Origin: Pseudomonas poae
GTDB lineage: Bacteria; Pseudomonadota; Gammaproteobacteria; Pseudomonadales; Pseudomonadaceae
Length of the DNA stretch: 64,000 nucleotides
Assembly (NCBI RefSeq): GCF_001439785.1
Contig: NZ_JYLI01000024.1
Coordinates: forward strand, 1 to 64,000
Direction: 5' to 3'
Position 1 is the first letter of the stretch. The number at the start of each line of letters is the position of its first letter. A model generated the notes under the pieces. That model did not search any database, was not told where the DNA came from, and was given only the letters and a program-made list of their open reading frames with translations. The position numbers were made by a program, and so were the translations under genes. Of this stretch, positions 24,364 through 33,531 are shown piece after piece.

Positions 24364-24636
24364 AAATCCTGCGAGCTTGTTGGCCGCCGCCTGCAGGGCT
24401 TGATCACCTCTCCTCAAGTACAGAGGATTCAGTTGGTCGAAGTAACCAGGCGAGACGACGAAAGCCCAGAGGCATGGCGACAGGTGATCCAAGACATCGT
24501 CGACACCGCTGGCGTGAGGATCGAACATTTGCATGACGGCACCGTCAGGATCGGTGGGCGAAAATACTGCGAAGGGCCTCAGGGCCTGACCACACGACGG
24601 GTGAAGCCGCCAGGTAGCACGGGATCAGCGAAATGA
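24364..24636 (+). pseudogene. DUF1654-like fragment (phage-type)
   Basis: The frame reads ELVGRRLQGLITSPQVQ, then RRDDESPEAWRQVIQDI and VRIEHLHDGTVRIGGR, the pattern of the DUF1654 family common in pseudomonad prophages and islands. No proper start exists: the frame opens after a stop at 24361, and a TTG at 24400 has no ribosome-binding site. The usual N-terminus appears lost. It points to a degraded integrated element together with the integrase remnant at 24873. Confidence 0.5.
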
Positions 24637-24872
24637 TCCCAGCCCCCGATAAGGGAATCGACTGGAACCAAGGTCTTCAAGCGGGACGGAGAGCGGGGTT
24701 TGGGATGTAGACCTGGTGGTACCGACTTTTCCGAGAGCTGATTAGCGGCTGGCATCTATCAGCCATCTGCGGGAGGGGTACAGCCACATCAGAAAGCACG
24801 CGGTACATCTCATGCTCGTCCGGAAACGGGTAGGCCTCAAGGCAAGGACAAGGTGCTGGAAACGCCTTTCAT

Positions 24873-25190
24873 TTGTGCGCCCTCAAAGAATGCGGGTACG
24901 TGAAACACACCTTTGACCTACACGAACAGCGGGTGCCGACGCTGACAGCTCTGAACATCCGCCGTCGGCCGCCATACAACTGTCGTCACACCTATGCGAC
25001 AATATGCATTATGTCTGGCATGAACCCCGCCTTCATCTCCCAGCAGCTCGGCCATAGTGTGCAGATGCTGCTCTCGACTTATGCGCGTTGGATCAACTCA
25101 AGCTCGGACTGGAGCGAAATGGAAAAGCTCCAGATTGGTCCCAAATTGGTCCCAGCTCAAATAAGCGCACCCCAAGCTATTGATAGGTAA
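24873..25190 (+). pseudogene. Tyrosine recombinase (integrase), C-terminal remnant
   Basis: The last part of a phage-type integrase: RRPPYNCRHTYATICIMSGM holds the second catalytic Arg (RHTYAT), QQLGH the conserved His/Gly box, and STYARW the tyrosine nucleophile. The first 250 or so residues are missing; 24640-24870 has no open frame that joins. It stops with TAA at 25188-25190, six bases before the ybiT start, so the element's end lies at the ybiT promoter. Confidence 0.8.
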
Positions 25191-25195
25191 AGTAA

Positions 25196-26782
25196 TTGAT
25201 CTCCACAGCTAACATCACCATGCAGTTCGGCGCCAAGCCGCTCTTCGAGAATGTCTCGGTCAAGTTCGGCGCCGGCAACCGGTATGGTCTGATCGGTGCC
25301 AACGGTTGCGGCAAGTCGACCTTCATGAAAATCCTCGGTGGCGACCTCGATCCGTCCGGCGGACAGGTCATGCTGGAGCCGAATGTGCGCCTGGGTAAAC
25401 TGCGCCAGGATCAGTTCGCCTACGAAGAATTCAACGTGATCGACACCGTGATCATGGGCCACGAGGAGCTGTGGAAGGTCAAGGCCGAGCGCGACCGTAT
25501 CTATTCGCTGCCGGAAATGAGCGAAGACGACGGCATGGCCGTGGCCGAGCTGGAAACCGAATTCGCCGAGATGGACGGCTACACCGCCGAATCCCGTGCC
25601 GGTGAATTGCTGTTGGGCCTGGGCATTCCCCTGGAACAGCATTTCGGCCCGATGAGCGAAGTGTCCCCGGGCTGGAAGCTGCGTGTATTGCTGGCCCAGG
25701 CACTGTTCTCCGACCCGGAAGTACTGTTGCTCGACGAACCGACCAACCACCTGGACATCAACACCATCCGCTGGCTGGAAAACATCCTGACCCAGCGCTC
25801 CAGCCTGATGATCATCATCTCTCACGACCGTCACTTCCTGAACAGCGTGTGCACCCACATGGCTGACCTGGACTACGGCGAGCTGCGCCTGTTCCCGGGC
25901 AACTACGATGAGTACATGACCGTGGCGACCCAGTCCCGCGAGCAGCTGCTGTCGGACAACGCCAAGAAGAAAGCGCAGATCTCCGAACTGCAATCCTTCG
26001 TCAGCCGCTTCTCGGCCAACGCCTCGAAGGCCAAGCAGGCCACCTCCCGCGCCAAGGCGATCGACAAGATCCAGCTGGCCGAGGTCAAGCCGTCGAGCCG
26101 TGTGAGCCCGTTCATCCGTTTCGAACAGACCAAGAAGCTGCACCGTCAGGCCGTCATGGTCGATCGCATGGCCAAAGGCTTCGACGGCAAGACGCTGTTC
26201 AAGGACTTCAACTTCCAGGTTGAAGCCGGCGAACGCGTGGCGATCATCGGCCCGAACGGCATCGGCAAGACCACCCTGCTGCGCACGCTGGTGGGCGAAT
26301 TGACCCCGGATGCCGGTTCCGTCAAGTGGACCGACGCCGCTGAGCTGGGTTACTACGCCCAGGACCACGCCCACGACTTTGAAACCGACATGAGCCTGTT
26401 CGACTGGATGGGCCAGTGGACCCAGGGCGAGCAAGTGATCCGCGGCACTCTGGGCCGCATGCTGTTCTCCAACGACGAGATCCTCAAGTCGGTCAAGGTG
26501 ATCTCCGGTGGTGAGCAGGGTCGCATGCTGTTCGGCAAGCTGATCCTGCAAAAACCCAACGTGCTGATCATGGACGAACCGACCAACCACTTGGACATGG
26601 AATCCATCGAGGCGCTGAACCTGGCGCTGGAGAACTACCCGGGCACGTTGATTTTCGTCAGCCACGACCGTGAGTTCGTCTCGTCCCTGGCCACCCGCAT
26701 CATCGAGCTGAGCGCCAGCGGCGTGATCGACTTCAGCGGCACCTATGACGATTACCTGCGCAGCCAGGGCGTGGTGTTCTAA
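25196..26782 (+). CDS. ybiT: ABC-F ATPase, YbiT type
   Basis: 528 residues, as in E. coli YbiT. Two ATPase domains: Walker A GANGCGKST (about 34-42) with the YbiT-like degenerate signature SPGWKLRVLLAQAL and LLLDEPTNHLD; Walker A GPNGIGKTT with signature ISGGEQGRMLFGKL and LIMDEPTNHLD. A charged linker (NAKKKAQISELQSFVSRFSANASKAKQATSRAKAID) joins them. ABC-F proteins act on the ribosome, helping with stalled or early elongation. The start is TTG (TTGATCTCC), common for this gene in pseudomonads. The integrase remnant ends directly upstream and has replaced most of the normal promoter region. Confidence 0.93.
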   Translation: MISTANITMQFGAKPLFENVSVKFGAGNRYGLIGANGCGKSTFMKILGGDLDPSGGQVMLEPNVRLGKLRQDQFAYEEFNVIDTVIMGHEELWKVKAERDRIYSLPEMSEDDGMAVAELETEFAEMDGYTAESRAGELLLGLGIPLEQHFGPMSEVSPGWKLRVLLAQALFSDPEVLLLDEPTNHLDINTIRWLENILTQRSSLMIIISHDRHFLNSVCTHMADLDYGELRLFPGNYDEYMTVATQSREQLLSDNAKKKAQISELQSFVSRFSANASKAKQATSRAKAIDKIQLAEVKPSSRVSPFIRFEQTKKLHRQAVMVDRMAKGFDGKTLFKDFNFQVEAGERVAIIGPNGIGKTTLLRTLVGELTPDAGSVKWTDAAELGYYAQDHAHDFETDMSLFDWMGQWTQGEQVIRGTLGRMLFSNDEILKSVKVISGGEQGRMLFGKLILQKPNVLIMDEPTNHLDMESIEALNLALENYPGTLIFVSHDREFVSSLATRIIELSASGVIDFSGTYDDYLRSQGVVF

Positions 26783-26804
26783 GCAGCGAACCTGCCGGGC
26801 CCTC

Positions 26805-26943
26805 TGTGGCGAGCAGGCTTGCCCTGCGTTTGGGCTGCGCAGCAGCCCTAAAACCAGACACCGCATTCTGCCAGGCAGAACGCGGTGTTTTTGATTGGAG
26901 GCCGCTGCGCAGCCCAACGCAGGGCGAGCCTGCTCGCCACGAC
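26805..26943. repeat. REPIN-type inverted repeat after ybiT
   Basis: Left arm TGTGGCGAGCAGGCTTGCCC and right arm its reverse complement (GGGCGAGCCTGCTCGCCAC), with further inner pairing (GGGCTGCGCAGCAGCCC). Typical fluorescens-group REP pair. Confidence 0.85.
26859..26892 (+). terminator. Terminator of ybiT, nested inside a REPIN
   Basis: CACCGC-TTCTGCC pairs with GGCAGAA-GCGGTG, with one mismatch, followed by TTTTT. Strong intrinsic terminator located in the loop of the REP pair. Confidence 0.8.
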
Positions 26944-27050
26944 ACAAGCTCATTCAATGAGGCAGGCTTCAGTCGAAGTAGTTAGCCTGCTTTCATTTCC
27001 CGCACGCCCTTGCCATGATGCAACCACCGCCCGCCCGCGAATGAGTTGCC

Positions 27051-28223
27051 ATGTCTGCCACCCCCTCCTCCTTGTCGATCACCCTGCAGATCGTCTCCAT
27101 TGTCTTCTACACCTTCATCGCCTTTATCTGCATCGGCCTGCCGATTGCGGTGATCCCGAGCTATGTGCACGAGCAACTGGGCTTCAGCGCGATGGTGGCG
27201 GGGGTCACCATTGCTGCGCAATATCTGGCCACTCTGCTTAGCCGCCCCTTTGCCGGGCGCGTATCGGACAACGTGGGCACCAAACGCGCGATCGTGCTGG
27301 GCTTGGCCGGCATTCTGATCAGCGGTGTACTGACGTTTTTTGCCACGCTGGCGCAGAGCCTGCCGACCTTGAGCCTGAGCATTCTGATTGCCTCGCGCCT
27401 GCTGCTGGGCGTGGCCCAAGGCCTGATCGGGGTTGGCACCATCAGTTGGTGCATGGGCGCCGTCGGTGCCGAACACACCGCGCGCTCGATTTCCTGGAAT
27501 GGCATTGCCTCCTACGGCGCCATTGCCATTGGCGCACCGTTGGGAGTGGTGATGGTTGCGCACTATGGCTATGTCAGCTTGGGCCTTGCCCTGTCAGTGC
27601 TGGCGGCACTCGGGCTGGTGTTGATCCGCAATAAACCTTCGGTGCCGGTAGTGCGCGGCGAGCGGCTGCCGTTCCTGGCGGTATTCGGGCGCATCGCGCC
27701 GTTTGGCGCCAGCCTGTGCCTCGCCTCGATTGGCTACGGCACGCTGACCACCTTCATTACGCTGTACTACCTCAATCGCGGTTGGGCCGGTGCGGCGTAC
27801 TGCCTCAGCGTGTTTGGGGTGTGTTTTATCCTGTCGCGCCTGCTGTTCATTTCCGCCATCAGCCGTTTTAGCGGTTTTCGCGCCGCCATCGCCTGCATGT
27901 TCATCGAAACCCTGGGCCTGATCCTGCTGTGGCTCGCACCAACGACCGGCGTGGCGTTGCTCGGTGCCGGGCTGACCGGCTTTGGACTGTCGCTGGTGTA
28001 CCCGGCGCTGGGCGTGGAGGCAATCAGGCAGGTCCCCAACAGCAGCCGGGGTGCGGGCTTGAGTGCTTATGCAGTATTTTTTGACCTGGCGCTGGCGATT
28101 GCCGGCCCGTTGATGGGCGCCATCGCCCTGAACCTCGGTTATGGCTGGATCTTCTTCTGCGCAGCGCTGCTGTCGGTCAGCGCGCTGGGCGTGACCCTGC
28201 TGCTCAAACGTCGCGCTTACTGA
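27051..28223 (+). CDS. MFS transporter of the YfcJ/YhhS type
   Basis: 390 residues, 12 helices. MFS motif A is LLSRPFAGRVSDNVGTKRA (about 63-81). N-terminal helix FYTFIAFICIGLPIAVIPSYVHEQLG and the GVAQGLIGVGTISW segment resemble the UPF0226 family (YfcJ, YhhS). These have been linked to export of sugars or drugs such as glyphosate, but the natural substrate is not settled. It meets the hydrolase gene tail to tail, overlapping by seven bases. Confidence 0.85.
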   Translation: MSATPSSLSITLQIVSIVFYTFIAFICIGLPIAVIPSYVHEQLGFSAMVAGVTIAAQYLATLLSRPFAGRVSDNVGTKRAIVLGLAGILISGVLTFFATLAQSLPTLSLSILIASRLLLGVAQGLIGVGTISWCMGAVGAEHTARSISWNGIASYGAIAIGAPLGVVMVAHYGYVSLGLALSVLAALGLVLIRNKPSVPVVRGERLPFLAVFGRIAPFGASLCLASIGYGTLTTFITLYYLNRGWAGAAYCLSVFGVCFILSRLLFISAISRFSGFRAAIACMFIETLGLILLWLAPTTGVALLGAGLTGFGLSLVYPALGVEAIRQVPNSSRGAGLSAYAVFFDLALAIAGPLMGAIALNLGYGWIFFCAALLSVSALGVTLLLKRRAY

Positions 28224-29254
28224 TCCGCAGTCTGCAAGCCGGCCCGGCTGGACTGGCCCAGGGTGTGGCTGAAAAAGCGCCCGGCTTCGGAGATCAAGTC
28301 GCGATGAATGCCCTCGCGGTCAACCCCGTCGGCATCGGTGCACACCGCCGGCATGGCCGCCAGTTGATCGCTGTCACACGGCGCCATGAACACAAAGTGC
28401 CCGGCCCCGGCCAATAGTTTGAAATCCGGCGGCTCGGGCAATTTGCGCGCGAGCGCAGCGGCGTTCTTGTCCACGGCCACCAGCTTGTCGCCGTCGCCGC
28501 TGTAGAGCAGCACCGGCACATGCACATCGGCCAAGGTGTGGCGACCGAACATCAGGCTCAGCGGCGCCATCAGCATCAGCGCATGAATGCGAGCATCGGC
28601 ATGGGGCTGCAAATCGTCACGGTCCACCACCAGTTCGCCTTTGGTGGTGCAGGCGTCGCGGTCTTCGGGGCGCTCCTGGCAATAGCGGCGCAGGCGATCG
28701 AAGTCCGGCTTGGCCCCGGCGAGGATCAACGCGGTCTCGCCGCCCGCCGAATAGCCGATAACCCCCACCTGCTCGACGTCGACGAACGGCGCCAGCATTG
28801 GGTCGCTCAGGGTGGCAGTGATCGCTTCGGAAATCTGGATTGGTCGCCCGTACAGGTTGCTCACCGTGCCCAGCCGGCTGTGGTCCTTGTAGTTGTCGCC
28901 GGGATGCAGCACTGCCACCACCACAAAGCCCTTGCGCGCCAGCGAGGTGGCCAGGTCGTGCAGCGCCAGCGGCGTGCCGGTGTTGCCATGGGACAGCATC
29001 AGCATCGGGAAACGCCCGATGGCGATCTTGGAATCTTCTGTGGCGCCGACGGTATAGGCGCCCACCTGGGTGGTGTGCTCCATGCCCGTGGAGGGGTAGA
29101 ACGCAACGGCTTTCATCGGCTGCTGATCCACCGGGTCGAGAAAACTCATGCGATGGAAACCCACACTCCAATGGGGGAGCGACACCGGCGCGGCCTGCAC
29201 TGAAATCAGGCCACCGAGCAGGGAAAGAACCATTACTGCACATAGACGCATCAT
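28217..29254 (-). CDS. Exported alpha/beta hydrolase (dienelactone hydrolase-like)
   Basis: Start at 29254 gives 345 residues with a Sec signal (MMRLCAVMVLSLLGGLISVQA). Catalytic marks: MLSHGNTGTP oxyanion region, nucleophile GYSAGGET, and a late His in GAGHFVFMAP. The overall plan matches the predicted dienelactone hydrolase or PAF-acetylhydrolase-like proteins common in pseudomonads. Probably a periplasmic esterase; substrate unknown. A longer frame to 29359 exists but would bury the signal peptide. Confidence 0.82.
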   Translation of the reverse strand: MMRLCAVMVLSLLGGLISVQAAPVSLPHWSVGFHRMSFLDPVDQQPMKAVAFYPSTGMEHTTQVGAYTVGATEDSKIAIGRFPMLMLSHGNTGTPLALHDLATSLARKGFVVVAVLHPGDNYKDHSRLGTVSNLYGRPIQISEAITATLSDPMLAPFVDVEQVGVIGYSAGGETALILAGAKPDFDRLRRYCQERPEDRDACTTKGELVVDRDDLQPHADARIHALMLMAPLSLMFGRHTLADVHVPVLLYSGDGDKLVAVDKNAAALARKLPEPPDFKLLAGAGHFVFMAPCDSDQLAAMPAVCTDADGVDREGIHRDLISEAGRFFSHTLGQSSRAGLQTADQ

Positions 29255-29362
29255 GGGGATGTCCACCTGTGCCGCGTGAGAACCAACATCGAATGAGAAA
29301 CCCGGGGTAGTAAACCCTTGTTTGCATAACCCGGGCCACATTGAAAGGACCGCGCGCAAACG

Positions 29363-29412
29363 AAAAAACTCCGTACTCCGCTCGCGTTCAGGCGATCAGA
29401 ATACAGAGTTTA
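29363..29412 (-). terminator. Terminator after azoR
   Basis: Minus strand: AAACTCTGTAT ... GTACGGAGTTTTTTCG. The arms AACTC-GTA and TAC-GAGTT pair, with a T-run, about 50 bases after the azoR stop. Confidence 0.6.
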
Positions 29413-29462
29413 AGCGCCGGGTCTCGGATTGATACCGGCGCGCGGCGAATTTTACACAAGCC

Positions 29463-30074
29463 TTACGCAGTGGCGAATAGTTGCTCATTGATCAGCAGGT
29501 TGGCCTCGCTCATGGCCTTGCTGCGCACGTCATCGCCGTAGGCCAGGCCTTCGGCGCGCACCACGTCGATATCGGTGATGCCCAGGAAGCCGAACAGCAG
29601 CTTCAGGTAGCCTTCATGGGCGGCGCCGGACGCCTGGCCCGCATGCAGGCCACCGGCGGTGGACACAATGATGACTTTCTTGTTGCCGCACAGGCCTTCG
29701 GGGCCGGTTTCGCTGTAGCGGAATGTCTGGCCGGCCACCGCGATGCGGTCAATCCAGGCTTTCAACTGGGTCGGGATGGTGAAGTTGTACATCGGCGCAC
29801 CCACGACCACGGCATCAGCAGCGAGGAATTCAGCCAGCGACACGGCACTCAGCTCGGCTTCGTGCTTTTGTGCGGCATCGCGCAGTTCTGCGGCGGTTCC
29901 CAGTGCGCCCAGGGTGGCGCCGGAGAAGTGGTTGATCGCGTCACTGGCCAGGTCGCGGTACGTCACGTCCACACCCGGCTGCGCGGTTTGCCAGGCCTTG
30001 ACCACTTCGGCGCTGAGCTGACGGGAAGCCGAGTTGTCACCGAGGATGCTGGAATCGATATGCAACAGTTTCAT
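29463..30074 (-). CDS. azoR: FMN-dependent NADH-azoreductase
   Basis: 203 residues of the flavodoxin-like AzoR family. FMN-binding parts: HIDSSILGDNSASRQLS (about 5-21), APMYNFTIPTQLKAWIDRI (about 93-111) and STAGG (about 138-142). It reduces quinones and azo dyes by two-electron steps. A LysR regulator starts 126 bases away in the opposite direction, the normal arrangement for control of such genes. Confidence 0.92.
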   Translation of the reverse strand: MKLLHIDSSILGDNSASRQLSAEVVKAWQTAQPGVDVTYRDLASDAINHFSGATLGALGTAAELRDAAQKHEAELSAVSLAEFLAADAVVVGAPMYNFTIPTQLKAWIDRIAVAGQTFRYSETGPEGLCGNKKVIIVSTAGGLHAGQASGAAHEGYLKLLFGFLGITDIDVVRAEGLAYGDDVRSKAMSEANLLINEQLFATA

Positions 30075-30200
30075 GGTGGATCTCCGTAGTGGGATCGACA
30101 GTGGCGATCAGATGGTGGTGATGCTACGCATGAAACCAATAGCCGATAAGCCGGCTACAATGCGATAGTTTGTCCCACTGACAGGACAATGGGCGCCCCT

Positions 30201-31109
30201 ATGCAAGACCTCAACGACCTCTATTACTTCGCCAAAGTCGTCGAAGCCGGCGGCTTTGCAGCGGCCGGCCGGCTGCTGGGAATCCCCAAGTCGCGGCTGT
30301 CGCGGCGCATCGCCGAGCTGGAAGAACGCCTGAGCGCACGCCTGCTGCAACGCACCACCCGGCAACTGACGCTGACCGCCGTGGGCGAGCGTTACCTGCG
30401 CCACTGCCAGGCGATGCTGCTGGAAGCGGAAATGGCCGACGAGGCCGTGGCCAGCATGTCCAGCGAACCCCGAGGCCGCCTGCGGGTGAGCTGCCCGGTG
30501 GGCATGGCCCAGCACATGATGCCGGAACTGGTGGCCGGGTTCCTCGCGGCGTACCCGCTGGTGCAACTGGACATGACCCTGGTCAACCGCCGCGTCGATC
30601 TGGTGGCCGAAGGCATCGACGTGGCCCTGCGCGTGCGCGAACTGGGCGATGAAGACCCTTTGTTGGTGACCAAGCGCCTGCGTCAGGCCCAGACCGTGCT
30701 GGTGGCCAGCCCCGGCTTCATGCACGAGCGTCGGGTCAACTCCCTCGAAGACCTCAAGCAGCTGCCGATACTCGGCGCACTGGAGGCCGACCGCATGGTC
30801 CATCAACGCATTCTCGACCCACAGGGCAACGCCCACGACCTGGTGATGGAGGCGCGCCTGGGCATTGACGACTTCATCGTGCGCAAGGCCAGCGCCATCA
30901 TGGGTCTGGGCTTTACCGTGCTGCCGATGATGTATTGCGAAGAGGAACTGGCCAGCGGGCGCCTGGTGCAACTGCTGCCGCAATGGTCGTTACCGGGCGG
31001 CTGGCTGCAGGCCGTGTACCCGCACCGGCGCGGCGTGCTGCCGGCGATTCGCGCGTGGATCGATTACCTGGATGAAGGCTTCAAGGGCTGTGGAGACCGC
31101 TTGCTATGA
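30201..31109 (+). CDS. LysR-family regulator next to azoR
   Basis: 302 residues from ATG 30201 (MQDLNDLYYFAKVVEAGGFA); an upstream ATG at 30189 adds four residues. HTH: AAAGRLLGIPKSRLSRRIAELE. The effector domain follows the CrgA/AaeR-like subgroup (RGRLRVSCPVGMAQHMMPEL). It probably senses quinones or electrophiles and controls azoR, as suggested by divergence. The stop overlaps the next gene (ATGA). Confidence 0.88.
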   Translation: MQDLNDLYYFAKVVEAGGFAAAGRLLGIPKSRLSRRIAELEERLSARLLQRTTRQLTLTAVGERYLRHCQAMLLEAEMADEAVASMSSEPRGRLRVSCPVGMAQHMMPELVAGFLAAYPLVQLDMTLVNRRVDLVAEGIDVALRVRELGDEDPLLVTKRLRQAQTVLVASPGFMHERRVNSLEDLKQLPILGALEADRMVHQRILDPQGNAHDLVMEARLGIDDFIVRKASAIMGLGFTVLPMMYCEEELASGRLVQLLPQWSLPGGWLQAVYPHRRGVLPAIRAWIDYLDEGFKGCGDRLL

Positions 31110-31462
31110 CGATGACCGAAGCGCAAGTCGCGCAGTTCTGCCTGAGCCTGCCCGGCGCGCGGGAAGATTACAAATGGGGCGGCGTGCGCGTCTTCTCGAT
31201 TGCCGGCAACAAGATGTTCGCCCTGCAGGGCCTGCGCGGTGACTCGCTGGCATTCAAGGTCGACAAGGACCTGTTCCTCGGTCACGTCGACCGCCCCGGC
31301 ATCCACCCGGCGCCGTACCTGGCACGTGCACAGTGGATCATCATGAATGTGCCCTACCCGCTTGGCGCGCCGGAACTGCGCGGCTTGTTGCAGCGCTCCC
31401 ACCAGTTGGTGGTGAGCAGGCTGCCCAAGCGCACGCAAGCAGGTTTATGGCTAGAGCACTGA
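31106..31462 (+). CDS. MmcQ/YjbR family protein
   Basis: 118 residues. Family marks: FCLSLPGAREDYKWG, the FKVDKD segment and YLARAQWIIMNVP near the middle, with a C-terminal helix LLQRSHQLVVSRLPKR. The fold is CyaY-like and probably binds DNA; function is not established. Translational coupling with the LysR gene (ATGA). Its end overlaps the convergent DUF1294 gene by 12 bases. Confidence 0.85.
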   Translation: MTMTEAQVAQFCLSLPGAREDYKWGGVRVFSIAGNKMFALQGLRGDSLAFKVDKDLFLGHVDRPGIHPAPYLARAQWIIMNVPYPLGAPELRGLLQRSHQLVVSRLPKRTQAGLWLEH

Positions 31463-31834
31463 CAACAGCGTGCCGCCCAGGAACAACTGGTCAAGCCAAA
31501 ACACCTGATGCAGCAGCACGATCACCCAGAACAGCACCTGATAAGACACCTTGCGCGTCTTGTGCCGGAACACCTGCTGGGCAATCAGCGCTCCCGGCCA
31601 CCCGCCCGCCAGTTCCACGGCGTGCAGGATGTTTTCCGGGATGCGCCGGCCTTCGGTCTGTGCCTTGCGCTTGTCGCTCCAGTACAAAAAGAACGCCATC
31701 ACACTGCCCCCCCCATAGGCAGCCAACGGCAGCAGGGTTTCACCGCGCTGCCACACCAGCACCGACCCCAGCAGCGGCGCCGCGCACAGCAGCACGAAAA
31801 TCAGCGCTTTAAGGCGTGGGTGCTGGAGGCTCAT
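31451..31834 (-). CDS. DUF1294 membrane protein
   Basis: 127 residues beginning with ATG 31834, which overlaps the uppP stop (ATGA). Helices at about 10-27, 34-51 and 98-122; the conserved SDKRKAQ...RRIPENILHAVELAGGWPGALIAQQVFRHKTRK is the DUF1294 core. Function unknown. Relatives often carry an N-terminal cold-shock domain, absent here. A longer minus frame to 32227 is a shadow of uppP. Confidence 0.82.
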   Translation of the reverse strand: MSLQHPRLKALIFVLLCAAPLLGSVLVWQRGETLLPLAAYGGGSVMAFFLYWSDKRKAQTEGRRIPENILHAVELAGGWPGALIAQQVFRHKTRKVSYQVLFWVIVLLHQVFWLDQLFLGGTLLSVL

Positions 31835-32661
31835 GCCTTGGCTGCCGCCCAGTCGATCCAGCCGAACTGCCAGGTCGCGAGGATCAGCAGGCCGAAGCCG
31901 ATGCGATACCAGGCAAACGCCGCGTAGCTGTGGCTGGCGATGAATTTGAGCAGGCCCTTGACCGCAATCATCGCGAAGATGAACGAGGTGATGAAGCCGA
32001 TGGCGAACACCGGCAGGTCGGCCGGCTGGAACAGGTCGCGGTATTTGTAGCCCGAGTACACTGCCGCGCCGACCATGGTCGGCATCGCCAGGAAGAACGA
32101 GAACTCGGTGGCGGTCTTGCGCGACAGGCCGAACAGCAGGCCGCCGATGATGGTCGAGCCGGAACGCGAAGTGCCCGGAATCATCGCCAGGCACTGGGCC
32201 AGTCCCACCTTGAGCGCATCCTTCCAAGTGATGTCGTCGACGGTTTCGGCGTGCACCTGATGTTCACGGCGTTCGGCCCACAGCATGATGATGCCGCCGA
32301 TGACCAGCGCGGTGGCCACGGTAATCGGGTTGAACAGATAGTGATGGATCAGGTCGGCGAAAATCACCCCCAGCACCACCGCCGGCAGGAACGCAATGAG
32401 CAGGTTGACGGTAAAGCGCTGGGCATTGCGCTGGGTCGGCAGGCCGGTGACCACGTCAAGGATCTTGCGCCGGAACTCCCACACCACCGCGAGGATCGCG
32501 CCGAGCTGGATGATGATGTTGAACGCCATTGCCCGCTCACCGCCGAAATCGAGCAGATCGGCGACGATAATCTGGTGACCGGTGCTGGAGATCGGCAGGA
32601 ACTCCGTCAGCCCTTCCACAATGCCGAGAATCAATGCCTGAATGGCAGTCCAAAAATCCAT
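31831..32661 (-). CDS. uppP: Undecaprenyl-diphosphatase
   Basis: 276 residues from ATG 32661 (MDFWTAIQALILGIVEGLTE). The two hallmark segments are present: ILGIVEGLTEFLPISSTGH (E-rich motif) and IPGTSRSGSTIIGGLLFGL (PGTSRSG). An integral membrane enzyme, it recycles the lipid carrier for peptidoglycan and O-antigen synthesis and gives low-level bacitracin resistance. Length is normal. Coupled with the DUF1294 gene downstream. Confidence 0.95.
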   Translation of the reverse strand: MDFWTAIQALILGIVEGLTEFLPISSTGHQIIVADLLDFGGERAMAFNIIIQLGAILAVVWEFRRKILDVVTGLPTQRNAQRFTVNLLIAFLPAVVLGVIFADLIHHYLFNPITVATALVIGGIIMLWAERREHQVHAETVDDITWKDALKVGLAQCLAMIPGTSRSGSTIIGGLLFGLSRKTATEFSFFLAMPTMVGAAVYSGYKYRDLFQPADLPVFAIGFITSFIFAMIAVKGLLKFIASHSYAAFAWYRIGFGLLILATWQFGWIDWAAAKA

Positions 32662-32967
32662 ACTTCCCCCAAAGGTCATGCGCGATGGCACGCCTCGTTT
32701 CTATTTTTAAGTGGTTCATTGACGACACGACCCGGCGCTGACACGCAACGCCAGGCTGCAAAAAATCCGTGAAAAATCAGACAGTACCCAGGTCTTGCGC
32801 TGACGGGCCGAAAGCCTATCAGACCCGCCGCAAATGTCGATGCAACAGCCACAATTATAAAAAGCCCGCAGTGACAGGCCGATGAACCGTTTACAGTCGC
32901 TGTGTTTTGTTGATCGGTGTCCTCTGGGTACAATCACCGCCCTCTTCCACGCTCCCAAGGTACCGCC

Positions 32968-33531
32968 ATGTCCGGGCTTGAATTGTTCGCCGCCGCACTG
33001 GGGGTGATTGCTGTCTGGCTGACGGTCAAGCAGAACCCCTGGTGCTGGCCCATTGGGCTGGTCATGGTGCTGCTCTATACCTGGGTGTTCTACGACGTGA
33101 AACTCTATTCCGACATGCTGCTGCAAGTGGTCTACGCCGCGCTGCAGGTCTACGGCTGGTGGCAATGGACCCGTGCCGGCGAAGTCAGGCAAGGTCGCCA
33201 GGTGACCAGCCTCAAAGGCACGGCGATCCTGGCCAGCCTTGCGGTTGGCGCGGCTGGCAGCCTGATGCTTGGCGCCGCCATGGCCCACTGGACCGACGCC
33301 GCGCAGCCCTGGCTGGATGCCGCCCTCACCGGCTTCAGCCTGGTGGCGCAGGTGTGGATGGCGCAGAAACGCGTGCAATGCTGGCCGCTGTGGATAGCGG
33401 TGGATGTGATCTTCGTCGGGCTGTTTCTCTACAAAGGTCTCTACCTCACTGCCGCGCTCTACGCACTGTTCACCGTGATTGCCGTGCAGGGCTGGCGTGA
33501 ATGGCGCGCCGACCCGGCGTTGCGCCCATGA
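32968..33531 (+). CDS. pnuC: Nicotinamide riboside transporter
   Basis: 187 residues, about seven helices. Family marks: NPWCWPIGLVMVLLYTWVFYD and LQVVYAALQVYGWWQW (about 50-65), matching the PnuC riboside-binding aromatics, and the late ALFTVIAVQGWREWRA. It lets nicotinamide riboside enter by facilitated diffusion; uptake is driven by phosphorylation inside. The kinase partner begins at the overlapping ATGA. No riboswitch was seen upstream. Confidence 0.9.
   Translation: MSGLELFAAALGVIAVWLTVKQNPWCWPIGLVMVLLYTWVFYDVKLYSDMLLQVVYAALQVYGWWQWTRAGEVRQGRQVTSLKGTAILASLAVGAAGSLMLGAAMAHWTDAAQPWLDAALTGFSLVAQVWMAQKRVQCWPLWIAVDVIFVGLFLYKGLYLTAALYALFTVIAVQGWREWRADPALRP

Noticed and set aside
24172..24534. 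120-residue minus frame before the Gly-rich cluster
   Set aside because: No ribosome-binding site, overlaps the better supported DUF1654 fragment, mixed composition over an AT-rich leader.
25157..26953. 598-residue open frame antisense to ybiT
   Set aside because: It is the shadow of a high-GC gene: His/Val/Gln/Gly-rich composition, no domain, and ybiT on the other strand is beyond doubt.
31451..32227. 258-residue minus frame extending DUF1294 upstream
   Set aside because: The upstream part is an out-of-frame shadow of uppP; the true start overlaps the uppP stop.
32700..32967. Possible riboswitch in front of pnuC
   Set aside because: No conserved element of TPP, NAD or other known classes could be matched; only an AT-rich promoter-like stretch is seen.
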